A stretch of DNA of 9,984 nucleotides. It comes from JAWLDB01 sp041686915 (GTDB taxonomy: Bacteria; Bacillota; UBA994; UBA5500). This document shows, piece by piece, positions 1 to 6,780 of the stretch. The position numbers and the translations under genes were made by a program. Every line of letters begins with the position of its first letter. The first letter of the stretch is position 1. The DNA lies in assembly GCA_041686915.1 (NCBI GenBank), contig JAWLDB010000096.1, forward strand, positions 1 through 9,984, written 5' to 3'. The notes beneath the pieces are model-generated. The model did not search any database. It saw only the letters and a list, made by a program, of their open reading frames with translations, and was not told the DNA's origin.

Positions 1-5
1 TTCTT

Positions 6-242
6 TTATGAATCTTTCTTGCCGATGCGGACCTTCCAGACGTCAGGTCCGTTCTGCAGGTATTCCCAAACAAAACGGTCTTCTTTCTCTGCGCCGAGTT
101 GGTAGTATAAGGGCTTTGGATCCAGGTCGTTCACCAGGACGAAGGACTCACCGTCGTGCAGGTTGCTGAAGGCGTTAAAGACCTTCTGATGGCGTTCCGG
201 AATCGGATATTCTCTAGTATCGATGATGCGTTGGTTGTCCAT
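6..242 (-). CDS. DUF2249 domain protein (78 aa)
   Basis: Small soluble protein that is essentially one DUF2249 domain, a family with a TusA/SirA-like fold whose biochemical role is not established. The family pattern is clear along its whole length: the ERHQKVF segment (residues 16-22), LVNDLDPKPLYYQL (36-49), and GPDVWKVRIG near the C-terminus (65-74). As I remember the family, the central motif is usually NDHDPKPL; here Leu stands in place of that His. The ATG start is supported by GGAGGT (254 down to 249) six bases upstream. It is the last gene of the leftward dehydrogenase operon, 62 bases after the flavoprotein stop, with no terminator visible between them, so co-transcription is likely. 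The stop codon is TAA at 8-6; anything downstream is outside the window. Family assignment is confident; function is unknown. Confidence 0.88.
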   Translation of the reverse strand: MDNQRIIDTREYPIPERHQKVFNAFSNLHDGESFVLVNDLDPKPLYYQLGAEKEDRFVWEYLQNGPDVWKVRIGKKDS

Positions 243-304
243 GATATTACCTCCTGTGTGTGTCTGTACAGGGCTAGCATGCCCATGATGGCGCGGTGTA
301 AAAA

Positions 305-1939
305 CTAGATGGTTCTTCTCTGGAACTGTTCAACGATGTAGTCGGCGGTGCGCATGGCAAGGGCTATGATCGTTTCAGTTGGGTTACCGCAACCACCAGT
401 TACGAAGGAGGCAGCGCTGCAGATGAACAGGTTGTCTATATCATGGCTTTGGCAGTACCCGTTGACTACCGATGTCTCGGGGTTCTTGCCCATGCGGCAA
501 CCACCCATCAGATGTGCCGTATCGGGAACCACGAACTCGGGCTTACCACCGGCAGCTATCAGGATGCGCTCCATAGTCTCAACGGCATGGTTGATCAGCT
601 TCAGGTCATTCTTGCCGTAGCTGAAGGCGACCTTGGCTAGAGGCATGCCGTACTCGTCCTTCTCGTCTGCTAGAGTAATCGTGTTTTGCTCACTCGGCAG
701 TACTTCGCCTACCAATGTGACACGTCCGTAGAAGTTGTAGCTGATCATCGCTTCGCGCAAGTTCTTGCCCCAGGTACTCGCGCCTTTGGCTAGGCCGTTA
801 GCCATCTCGAGCGGCCTAGCTCCGTGGGCGTGCAAGGTATAGCCGCGCACGAAGTCCCGGGACTTGTCCGTCTCATAGAAGTCCTGCGTAGATGCGAGCA
901 CTGGCGTGCCTTTGTAGAGGCGGATCTCTTCCGGGAATCGGGCGTATACATCATGACTGCTATGGGTGGTGAAGCCTACGCCCACCATGCCGCTGGAATT
1001 GGCCAACCCGTTTGGGAAGTGCTTGTTCTTTGAGTTAAGCAGCAGGCGGGGCGTCTCGATCACGAAGTTCGAGAGGATGACTATCCGGGCGTGCTGCCGG
1101 TACTCTGTGCCTTCGTGTACGAACACGACTCCGGTGGCTTCACCCCGGTCGTTCGTCTCCACCTGGGTGACCATGCAGTCTGTTAGGATTTCTGCTCCAT
1201 GGCCAATCGCTTTAGGGATGTGGTGGATGAGCGTGCTGAACTTCGAGTTTGGCATGCACCCCTGGTTGCAGAACCCGCGGTTTATGCAAGGCGGACGCCC
1301 GTCAAACGGGGCTGAGATGATAGCCAACGGCGTAACGCTACTCTGGATACCAAGCTTCTCGCAGCCGATGCGGAACATCTCGGCGTTGGCGCTGATCGGC
1401 TCCCGCTCCGGTAGGGGATAGGGTCCATGGAAGTTGCCCCAGGGGAAGTGCTTTGGTCCGGAAACCCCAATCTCCCGTTCCAGACGGTCGTAATACGGCT
1501 CCAGGTCGTAATAGTCTATCGGCCAGTCATTGGCTACTCCGTCCAGAGTGCGTACCTTGAAGTCGCTCTCATGAAAGCGCAGAAACACGCCGGTGAAGTG
1601 GGTGGTGCCGCCACCTACTCCGCGGCCTGAGTTGTTGTGCCCAAGGGTTAGGGGATTCTCCCCAGCCACAATACGGGTATCCTGCCACCCAAGACTTTTC
1701 GCAGTCAGTTCATCGCTGGCAAAGTCGGTCTGTGGGTCCCAAAACGGACCTGCTTCAATCACAACCACTTTCAAGCCTGCCTTGCTCAGCTCATAGGCCA
1801 ACACGCCGCCGGCTGCTCCTGCTCCGACGATGCAGACGTCAGCATTTTCGTGCGAGTATTTGCGCTTACTCATGTTGTCGTGCCGGTGGCCATCAGCATG
1901 CACGCTGTGGTGTTTCACTCGATTATGCTTAACTGTCAC
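305..1939 (-). CDS. GMC-family FAD oxidoreductase, gluconate/sugar dehydrogenase-like
   Basis: FAD-dependent alcohol or sugar dehydrogenase of the glucose-methanol-choline family, 544 aa, closest in style to the flavoprotein subunit of gluconate 2-dehydrogenase. The N-terminal Rossmann motif VGAGAAGG is at 38-45 with the ribose-binding Glu at 62 (IEAGP). The flavin-contact region GRGVGGGTTHFTG lies at 106-117, a second GMC signature ETPRLLLNS at 295-303, HLMGGCRMG at 476-484, and the C-terminal GGCGNPTETI at 515-524. A Cys-rich segment, C218-x5-C224-x3-C228, resembles the Fe-S site of bacterial FAD glucose dehydrogenases. The GTG start at 1939 is chosen because GGGAGG (1954-1949) sits nine bases upstream; the first ATG (residue 23) lacks a comparable site. 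The first 35 residues are rich in His and contain no signal peptide. It overlaps the subunit-3 gene by 11 bases, so the two products probably act as a complex. The substrate cannot be read from sequence. Confidence 0.93.
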   Translation of the reverse strand: MTVKHNRVKHHSVHADGHRHDNMSKRKYSHENADVCIVGAGAAGGVLAYELSKAGLKVVVIEAGPFWDPQTDFASDELTAKSLGWQDTRIVAGENPLTLGHNNSGRGVGGGTTHFTGVFLRFHESDFKVRTLDGVANDWPIDYYDLEPYYDRLEREIGVSGPKHFPWGNFHGPYPLPEREPISANAEMFRIGCEKLGIQSSVTPLAIISAPFDGRPPCINRGFCNQGCMPNSKFSTLIHHIPKAIGHGAEILTDCMVTQVETNDRGEATGVVFVHEGTEYRQHARIVILSNFVIETPRLLLNSKNKHFPNGLANSSGMVGVGFTTHSSHDVYARFPEEIRLYKGTPVLASTQDFYETDKSRDFVRGYTLHAHGARPLEMANGLAKGASTWGKNLREAMISYNFYGRVTLVGEVLPSEQNTITLADEKDEYGMPLAKVAFSYGKNDLKLINHAVETMERILIAAGGKPEFVVPDTAHLMGGCRMGKNPETSVVNGYCQSHDIDNLFICSAASFVTGGCGNPTETIIALAMRTADYIVEQFQRRTI

Positions 1940-2540
1940 GCCGCTTCGCCTCCCATGGGTCAGTCAGTCCATATTCGGTTCGATAGTAACCTCTGGGATA
2001 AGCCGGCCCGGCATAGCCGATTTCCGACCAAACGGTAGGATGCGAGTAATAGGCTGCTACTACGGTGGTCAGCAGCTTCTGGAAGAAAGCTTTCTGGTGC
2101 TTATCGCTCCAACCATGCTCCAGCTGCAGCTGCCCTGCTTCCAGCTGCTTAAGCAGGCCAGATCGTTCGCCAGGCTGAAGCTGCAATATGGTACGATAAT
2201 GCATCTCTTTAGCGGCCTTTTCCAGGTCGCGAAACCCGTTCCGCACCAGCTCTTTGCCTTTAGGTATACCCTCTTTGCGCTGGGCCTCACCGATATCGCT
2301 GGCCATCTCCGCGTCAAAGTGCTGCACCACGAACTTCAGGGTCTCCTCGCGGCCATCGTGCACAATCTGTTCCGCTAGTACCTTTAGTAGCTCAACCTCG
2401 TGCTCCTGCAGCCACTTGCAGTCGCGGGCTGGCAGTATGCGGTCGAGCACTACCTCGCGGGTATGGCGGTCCCACTCCTCCTGTTGCCTCAGCACATCAA
2501 AGTGCGGGTACCAGGTGTTCACATTCAGTTTCTCGCCCAT
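1929..2540 (-). CDS. Gluconate 2-dehydrogenase subunit 3 family protein
   Basis: 203-aa protein of the gluconate 2-dehydrogenase subunit 3 family, the small accessory subunit that partners GMC flavoprotein dehydrogenases and in characterised systems is needed for their maturation or translocation. The family hallmark is at residues 163-187, with AAYYSHPTVWSEIGYAGPAY followed by PRGYYR; the rest is predicted largely helical and charged. Family members in proteobacteria often carry a twin-arginine leader; this one starts MGEKLNVNTWYPHF with no signal peptide, so it is probably cytoplasmic. The ATG at 2540 is preceded by a GGGGGTGA ribosome-binding stretch that contains the stop codon of the upstream membrane protein, leaving a 4-base gap; its own end overlaps the flavoprotein gene by 11 bases. 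This arrangement implies translational coupling of all three proteins. Confidence 0.88.
   Translation of the reverse strand: MGEKLNVNTWYPHFDVLRQQEEWDRHTREVVLDRILPARDCKWLQEHEVELLKVLAEQIVHDGREETLKFVVQHFDAEMASDIGEAQRKEGIPKGKELVRNGFRDLEKAAKEMHYRTILQLQPGERSGLLKQLEAGQLQLEHGWSDKHQKAFFQKLLTTVVAAYYSHPTVWSEIGYAGPAYPRGYYRTEYGLTDPWEAKRRDS
1949..1954 (-). promoter_or_regulatory. Ribosome binding site deciding the GTG start of the GMC gene
   Basis: GGGAGG on the minus strand, nine bases before the GTG at 1939-1937 and inside the end of the upstream subunit-3 gene. It supports the GTG start over the ATG 22 codons later, so the His-rich N-terminus is probably translated. Confidence 0.6.
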
Positions 2541-2544
2541 TAGA

Positions 2545-2937
2545 TCACCCCCAATTCAGTGCCAGCAAGCCTAACACGCTGACAGCCGAAAGAGTGAGTG
2601 GTAAACCGACAGGTGGGCCGATTAGGAAGTTGTTCAGATGGTAGCCACCTACTCGTTCGCCTACCCCGCGCACATGGTAGTAGGTACCGGCGAGCCCAGA
2701 TAAGACGCCTGCTCCGAGGGTCAGGTTTAGCACCGGTACTAACCATGCGGGTAAGTAGAAGACCGAAATCAGGGTGAGGGCGCCTAATATGGGAGCCTCC
2801 AGTACCGGTGACCACATGGCGAAATGGCGGAAGTTCTGACGATAGTGAAATAGTGTGACTTGGGCAAAGACCACAAAAAACATGGTCGAAGTGACTAGCA
2901 ATAAAACTCTGGCGAGCGGCCAGCCGTTCCAGTACAT
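2545..2937 (-). CDS. Small integral membrane protein (4 TM), dehydrogenase operon
   Basis: I do not recognise a named family. The 130-aa product is strongly hydrophobic, with about four membrane segments at residues 9-30, 45-62, 65-85 and 104-127. His residues lie at or near predicted membrane edges (H31, H38, H88, H100) and the loops contain NFRHF and GTYYHVRG. No CXXCH haem motif, ATP-binding motif or signal cleavage site is seen. The ATG at 2937 has GGAGGT (2952-2947) nine bases upstream. It is the first gene of the leftward operon, four bases from the subunit-3-like gene. Position and coupling suggest it is the membrane anchor, or quinone or haem contact, for the dehydrogenase complex, replacing the cytochrome subunit of known enzymes. 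That role is inference only; the gene itself is well supported. Confidence 0.82.
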   Translation of the reverse strand: MYWNGWPLARVLLLVTSTMFFVVFAQVTLFHYRQNFRHFAMWSPVLEAPILGALTLISVFYLPAWLVPVLNLTLGAGVLSGLAGTYYHVRGVGERVGGYHLNNFLIGPPVGLPLTLSAVSVLGLLALNWG

Positions 2938-2993
2938 AGATCCACGACCTCCAGACTGTAAATAGCTACTACTAGCTTGGCTAATGGCAAGCG

Positions 2994-3022
2994 GTTCAAT
3001 GTGCAGCGTTCAATTGTTCAAA
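2994..3022 (+). repeat. Three GTTCAA direct repeats, possible operator
   Basis: GTTCAAT at 2994-3000, GTTCAAT at 3008-3014 and GTTCAAA at 3016-3022, starting 14 and 8 bases apart. They lie 57 to 85 bases upstream of the leftward membrane-protein start, where a regulator of that operon could bind. On the minus strand they read as TTGAAC, which also resembles a -35 element. Three short copies in AT-rich intergenic DNA could be chance. Confidence 0.3.
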
Positions 3023-3049
3023 TAAGTCGTTTCCTACAGGTTCTTTGCC

Positions 3050-3078
3050 TTGAGACGGAGAAACTGGTGGATTAGAAT
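3050..3078 (+). promoter_or_regulatory. Sigma-A-type promoter of the ABC exporter operon
   Basis: TTGAGA (3050-3055), a 17-base spacer, then TAGAAT (3073-3078); each hexamer matches consensus at five of six positions. Transcription would begin near 3085, leaving a leader of about 120 bases before the TTG start at 3206. That is long enough for leader-based control. Confidence 0.6.
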
Positions 3079-3118
3079 GCCTAAGAGTAGAAGAGGATTC
3101 TGCCAACCAATGATATGT

Positions 3119-3149
3119 GGAGGTTTTTCCGGTGATAATCAAGGCTTAA
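3119..3149 (+). promoter_or_regulatory. Possible leader mini-ORF in the exporter 5' untranslated region
   Basis: GGAGGT at 3119-3124 is a full Shine-Dalgarno match, followed after seven bases by GTG (3132), four codons and TAA (3147-3149), encoding MIIKA. It lies inside the predicted leader, downstream of the promoter at 3050-3078. It may be a leader peptide for ribosome-sensing control, as known for some exporters, or a chance purine run. Nothing beyond SD, start and stop supports it. Confidence 0.3.
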
Positions 3150-3190
3150 GCAATTAACTGACGACGACAGATGATTAGACTTGCTGACAG

Positions 3191-3200
3191 AAAGAGGTGG
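3191..3200 (+). promoter_or_regulatory. Ribosome binding site deciding the TTG start of the first ABC gene
   Basis: AAAGAGGTGG immediately precedes TTG at 3206. An in-frame GTG at 3197 lies within this Shine-Dalgarno sequence and so cannot be served by it. TTG is therefore preferred, shortening the protein by three residues. The bases 3200-3205 (GTCGTC) between this site and the TTG are complementary to GACGAC at 3160-3168. Confidence 0.65.
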
Positions 3201-3205
3201 TCGTC

Positions 3206-4951
3206 TTGAAAATACCTTTGCGCAGATATTGGAATTTGCTCTATAAGTACCTACGGCCGCAGGCGGGTAAGGTGCTGTTGCTGGCTGTGCTGATGCTTGG
3301 TGCGTTAGCCATGCAGCTGGCCACACCGCAGATTGTGCGCCTGTTTCTTGATGGTGCACGGGAAGGTCTACCACTGGCTGAGCTGACCCGCTTGGCTTTG
3401 ATCTTTCTAGTAGTAGTCATATCTGGCCGACTGGTGAACAGCCTCGGCCGCTATGCAGGAGAGGACGTTGGTTGGACAGCAACTAATGCGCTGCGCACCG
3501 ACCTGGTGAAGCACTGCTTACGTCTGGATATGTCTTTTCACAAGCAGCATGCTCCAGGCGAGTTGATTGAGCGCATCGACGGTGACGTTAATCTGTTGAG
3601 CAACTTCTTTTCGCAGTTTGTTATCGGGATTGTGTCGAATTTCTTGCTGCTGGTAGGCGTATTAGTCATGCTCTACCGTGAGGACTGGCGGATTGGGCTG
3701 GCCCTTACCTTTTTCTCGGTAGTTGCTCTGCTGGTGCTGAACTTCACCCGTAGACTGGCAGTGACGCATCTGGCGAAAGTGCGTGAGACGTCAGGCAAGT
3801 TCTACGGCTTCATTGGAGAGCACCTGGCAGGGACGGAGGACATTCGTGCGAGCGGCGGTGCTGCCTACGTGATTCGTCGCCTCTACATGTTCCTGCATGA
3901 CTGGTTAAAACAGCAGATCAGTGCGTATAAAAGACATGCTCTGATGCGTTCTTCCGCCTTCTTTGTATTTGTTCTGGGTAACTCTCTGGCGCTAGGCCTC
4001 GGCGCCTGGTTGTTCCTGCAGGGCAAGATCACCCTGGGAACCGTTTACTTGATACTGCATTACACTGAACTACTGAGTGATCCAATTCAGGAGATTCGTA
4101 ATCAGCTGCAGGACCTGCAGCGCGCCACCGCTAGCATTGCCCGGGTGGAAAGCCTGTTTGAGACTGTCCCACTGGTGCAGGACGGTCCTGGGACTGAGCT
4201 GCCTGCAGGACCACTCGGCTTAGCCTTTGAAGATGTGCATTTTGCCTACGAGGATGGTGAACTAGTGTTAAACGGGGTAAGCTTTGAGCTACAGCCCGGG
4301 CAGGTAATGGGTCTGCTGGGCCGTACAGGTAGTGGCAAGACGACCATCGGCCGACTGATTGCCCGCTTTCACGACCCTGGTAGCGGAACAGTTGTGCTTG
4401 GCGGCAAGCGTGCCACTGAGGCGACACTGGCTCAGCTGCGCCACAGGGTTGGCGTGGTTACCCAGGATGTACAGTTGTTCCATGCTTCGGTGCGGGATAA
4501 CCTCACCTTCTTCCGTAAAGGTGTCAGCGACGAGCGTATCCTGGCTGTCCTGGAAGAGCTCGGTCTGAGCAAGTGGCTGCTGTCGATGCCGCAGGGTCTC
4601 GATACAGTGCTTAGCTCGGGTGGTGGTAGCCTTTCCGCAGGAGAGGCGCAGCTTCTGGCCTTAGCCCGCTGTTTCCTGGCGGATCCGTCGCTGATCGTGC
4701 TGGACGAGGCGTCTTCGCGCCTCGACCCGGCCACCGAGCAGCTGATTGAGCTAGCCTTGGACAAGCTGCTGAAGGGCAGAACGGCTGTTGTCATTGCGCA
4801 TCGACTTGAGACCGTTAACCGGGCTGACCGGATCGTTATCCTTGATAAGGGCAGGGTGCTTGAACAAGGTGACCGTGCGACCTTGGCTATTGATACTAAC
4901 TCACGCTTCCACCAGCTCTTGCAGACTGGCATCAAGGAGGTGTTGGCATGA
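3206..4951 (+). CDS. Heterodimeric ABC exporter, half-transporter A (catalytic-Glu subunit)
   Basis: 581-aa fused permease and ATPase half-transporter of the ABCB-like exporter type. The N-terminal domain has six predicted membrane helices (about residues 24-44, 61-81, 134-157, 163-181, 250-270 and 275-292). The nucleotide-binding domain shows Walker A GRTGSGKTT (372-380), the Q-loop Gln at 420, a signature that reads LSAGE (476-480) instead of LSGGQ, Walker B LIVLDEASS (496-504) with catalytic Glu 501, and the switch His 532. Walker A and B are thus intact but the signature is degenerate, the mirror image of the downstream partner. The TTG start at 3206 is chosen from the Shine-Dalgarno position. 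The stop overlaps the next ATG (ATGA), so the two subunits are translationally coupled. It probably exports a drug, peptide or lipid; the substrate is unknown. Confidence 0.93.
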   Translation: MKIPLRRYWNLLYKYLRPQAGKVLLLAVLMLGALAMQLATPQIVRLFLDGAREGLPLAELTRLALIFLVVVISGRLVNSLGRYAGEDVGWTATNALRTDLVKHCLRLDMSFHKQHAPGELIERIDGDVNLLSNFFSQFVIGIVSNFLLLVGVLVMLYREDWRIGLALTFFSVVALLVLNFTRRLAVTHLAKVRETSGKFYGFIGEHLAGTEDIRASGGAAYVIRRLYMFLHDWLKQQISAYKRHALMRSSAFFVFVLGNSLALGLGAWLFLQGKITLGTVYLILHYTELLSDPIQEIRNQLQDLQRATASIARVESLFETVPLVQDGPGTELPAGPLGLAFEDVHFAYEDGELVLNGVSFELQPGQVMGLLGRTGSGKTTIGRLIARFHDPGSGTVVLGGKRATEATLAQLRHRVGVVTQDVQLFHASVRDNLTFFRKGVSDERILAVLEELGLSKWLLSMPQGLDTVLSSGGGSLSAGEAQLLALARCFLADPSLIVLDEASSRLDPATEQLIELALDKLLKGRTAVVIAHRLETVNRADRIVILDKGRVLEQGDRATLAIDTNSRFHQLLQTGIKEVLA

Positions 4952-6723
4952 AGTCTCTGAAACTAATCTGGCGCATGATTTCCTATCGCCCTGGGCTATA
5001 TCTGGCAAACCAACTGGCTTGGTTGGCGGCCTACTTGCTGCCGATTGCTGTCGGCTTGGTAACCAGGGCGTTGTTTGATACTCTCAGCGGCTCTGCGCAG
5101 GCCGGGTACAATGTCTGGACCCTGGTCGCTTTGTTTGCGGCGCTGTCCACCTCGCGGGTTATCATGATTTACGCGGGCATCCTAGCCCACGTGAAGCAGG
5201 AGTTTGTGATGGGCGGCTTCCTACAGCGCAATCTGCTTAACGGGATCCTCAGGCGCCCGGGTGCAAGAGCAATTTCTGTTTCTCCGGGTGAAGCGATCAG
5301 CGTGTTCCGGGACGATGTTGGCCAGGTACGGGAAGGGCTCAGCTGGATGGTCGATGTGATCAACAGCGTTACCCGCTCAATCACGTCTATCGTCATTATG
5401 GCGATGATTAGTCCTAGATTGACTCTTTTCGTGCTGCTGCCGCTAATCCTGATTACTACCTTGATCAATAGGGCTTCAGAAGCCATCCAGAAGTACCGGG
5501 TGGCCAGCCGTGCGGCAACCAGCCAAGTGACGGATGTGGTGGGTGAAGTATTCGGCGCCGTGCAAGCAGTGCAGGTAGCGGTGGCTGAAGACGCTGTCGC
5601 AGCCCATATCCACGCCCTGAACGAGAACCGGCGCCAGACCGTCCTCAAGGACCGTTCGGTCAATCTGATCTTGGAAGCTCTGATGTCCAATGCCGCCAGC
5701 ATCGGTACCGGCTTGGTGCTGCTGTTGGTCGGTCAGTCGATGCGTGGCGGTACCTTTAGCGTCGGTGACTTTGCGTTGTTTGTTGGGTATCTCGATCAAT
5801 TCAGCCACTTCACCCGTGACCTTGGCTTCTTTATGGCCCACATGAAGCAGACCGATGTATCGGTTGAGCGCATGGCTAACCTGATGCATGGCACGGCTGA
5901 GGATTTGGTGGAGTCCAACCCGCTCCCAATCATGGGTGAGGAGATCCCGGCAGTTCCAGCGGTGACGAGGTCTGAAGCAGACAGGTTGCAGACGCTGGAA
6001 GTGAAAGGCTTAAGTTACATGCACCCGGAGACGGGGCGTGGGATAGAAAGTGTTGACCTGCTGATTAATCGAGGCTCCTTCACAGTGATTACGGGTCGGG
6101 TAGGAAGCGGCAAGACGACTGTGCTGCGCAGCCTGCTGGGCTTGCTGCCGAGGGATAAGGGCGAAATCCGCTGGAACAGGCAGCTGGTGGAAGATCCAGC
6201 TGAGCTAATGACTCCGCCGCGCACTGCCTATACCGGCCAGGTTCCGGTGCTGTTTAGCGACAGCATTCAGGACAATATCCGGATGGGGCAGCCGCTGCCG
6301 AAAGAGGTTGTGGCGAAGTCGGTCTATCAGGCTGTGCTTGAGCCGGACATTCAGGGCATGGAGCAGGGGTTGGAGACGCTAGTCGGCCCTCGCGGTGTCA
6401 AGCTTTCGGGCGGACAGGTGCAACGTGTCTCGGCTGCCCGCATGTTTGCCAGGCAGGCAGATCTGCTCGTGTTTGATGATCTGTCCAGCGCTCTCGATGT
6501 GGAGACCGAGAGCTTACTTTGGGAGCGCGTGTTTGCGGAAACGGACGCCACTTGTCTCGTCGCTTCCCACCGGCAAGCTGCCTTGATGCGCGCCGACCAT
6601 ATTATCGTGCTGAAGGACGGCAAGGTGGAAGACGAGGGAACGCTGGATGAACTGCTGCAGCGCTCGAACGAGATGCAGCAGATCTGGAGCAGCCAAGCCG
6701 CTAAGCAGGTTGTTAACAGTTAA
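4948..6723 (+). CDS. Heterodimeric ABC exporter, half-transporter B (degenerate Walker B subunit)
   Basis: 591-aa partner half-transporter. Six predicted membrane helices lie in residues 18-292, with the cytoplasmic SPGEAISVFRDDV motif (112-124) typical of one member of these pairs. The nucleotide-binding domain has Walker A GRVGSGKTT (383-391), Q-loop Gln 431, canonical signature LSGGQ (486-490), Walker B LLVFDD (506-511) in which Asp 511 replaces the catalytic Glu, and switch His 541. A linker of about 50 residues (314-350), rich in Pro and Glu, separates the two domains. The ATG at 4948 is preceded by AAGGAGGTG (4934-4942) inside the upstream gene and overlaps its stop by four bases. In a heterodimer, this LSGGQ would complete the hydrolysing site with Walker A and B of subunit A, while its own Walker motifs would form the non-hydrolysing site. 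A terminator follows 18 bases after the stop. Confidence 0.93.
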   Translation: MKSLKLIWRMISYRPGLYLANQLAWLAAYLLPIAVGLVTRALFDTLSGSAQAGYNVWTLVALFAALSTSRVIMIYAGILAHVKQEFVMGGFLQRNLLNGILRRPGARAISVSPGEAISVFRDDVGQVREGLSWMVDVINSVTRSITSIVIMAMISPRLTLFVLLPLILITTLINRASEAIQKYRVASRAATSQVTDVVGEVFGAVQAVQVAVAEDAVAAHIHALNENRRQTVLKDRSVNLILEALMSNAASIGTGLVLLLVGQSMRGGTFSVGDFALFVGYLDQFSHFTRDLGFFMAHMKQTDVSVERMANLMHGTAEDLVESNPLPIMGEEIPAVPAVTRSEADRLQTLEVKGLSYMHPETGRGIESVDLLINRGSFTVITGRVGSGKTTVLRSLLGLLPRDKGEIRWNRQLVEDPAELMTPPRTAYTGQVPVLFSDSIQDNIRMGQPLPKEVVAKSVYQAVLEPDIQGMEQGLETLVGPRGVKLSGGQVQRVSAARMFARQADLLVFDDLSSALDVETESLLWERVFAETDATCLVASHRQAALMRADHIIVLKDGKVEDEGTLDELLQRSNEMQQIWSSQAAKQVVNS

Positions 6724-6741
6724 AGAACCTGATGGATTAAG

Positions 6742-6780
6742 CAATTAGGGCGGCCCGATTGGGTCGCCCTAATTGTTGAC
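6742..6780 (+). terminator. Intrinsic terminator of the ABC exporter operon
   Basis: A perfect 11-bp stem, CAATTAGGGCG (6742-6752) with CGCCCTAATTG (6765-6775), extends inward by one G-T wobble and three G-C pairs to a GATT tetraloop. The U-rich run is TAATTGTTG, partly within the 3' arm. It begins 18 bases after the stop codon of the second ABC gene, and its 3' arm abuts the -35 box of the next promoter. Confidence 0.85.

Larger units (their letters stand above)
2938..3205. other. Divergent intergenic region between dehydrogenase and ABC exporter operons
   Basis: 268 bases with no gene of ordinary length. It contains the ribosome binding site of the leftward membrane-protein gene, three GTTCAA repeats, a good rightward promoter and the roughly 120-base leader of the exporter operon. 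I see no convincing leftward promoter: TTGAAC and TTGCCA occur on the minus strand (TTGCCA matches the -35 consensus at five of six positions) but none is followed by a good -10 at proper spacing. Confidence 0.7.

Noticed and set aside
267..286. GGGC-TAGCAT-GCCC inverted repeat between the GMC and DUF2249 genes as a terminator
   Set aside because: The stem is only four base pairs and no T run follows on the minus strand; it does not look able to stop transcription.
1830..2378. Open frame of about 180 codons on the plus strand opposite the subunit-3 and GMC genes
   Set aside because: It lies antisense to two well-supported genes, has no recognisable domain and has no ribosome binding site; it is a frame shadow.
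3197..3205. GTG at 3197 as the start of the first ABC gene
   Set aside because: It lies inside the Shine-Dalgarno sequence that serves TTG 3206.
5169..5702. Long minus-strand open frame inside the second ABC gene (and a similar one at 4432-4935)
   Set aside because: The translations are Ser/Arg/Thr-rich low-information sequence, typical of antisense to a GC-biased coding region; no start signals.
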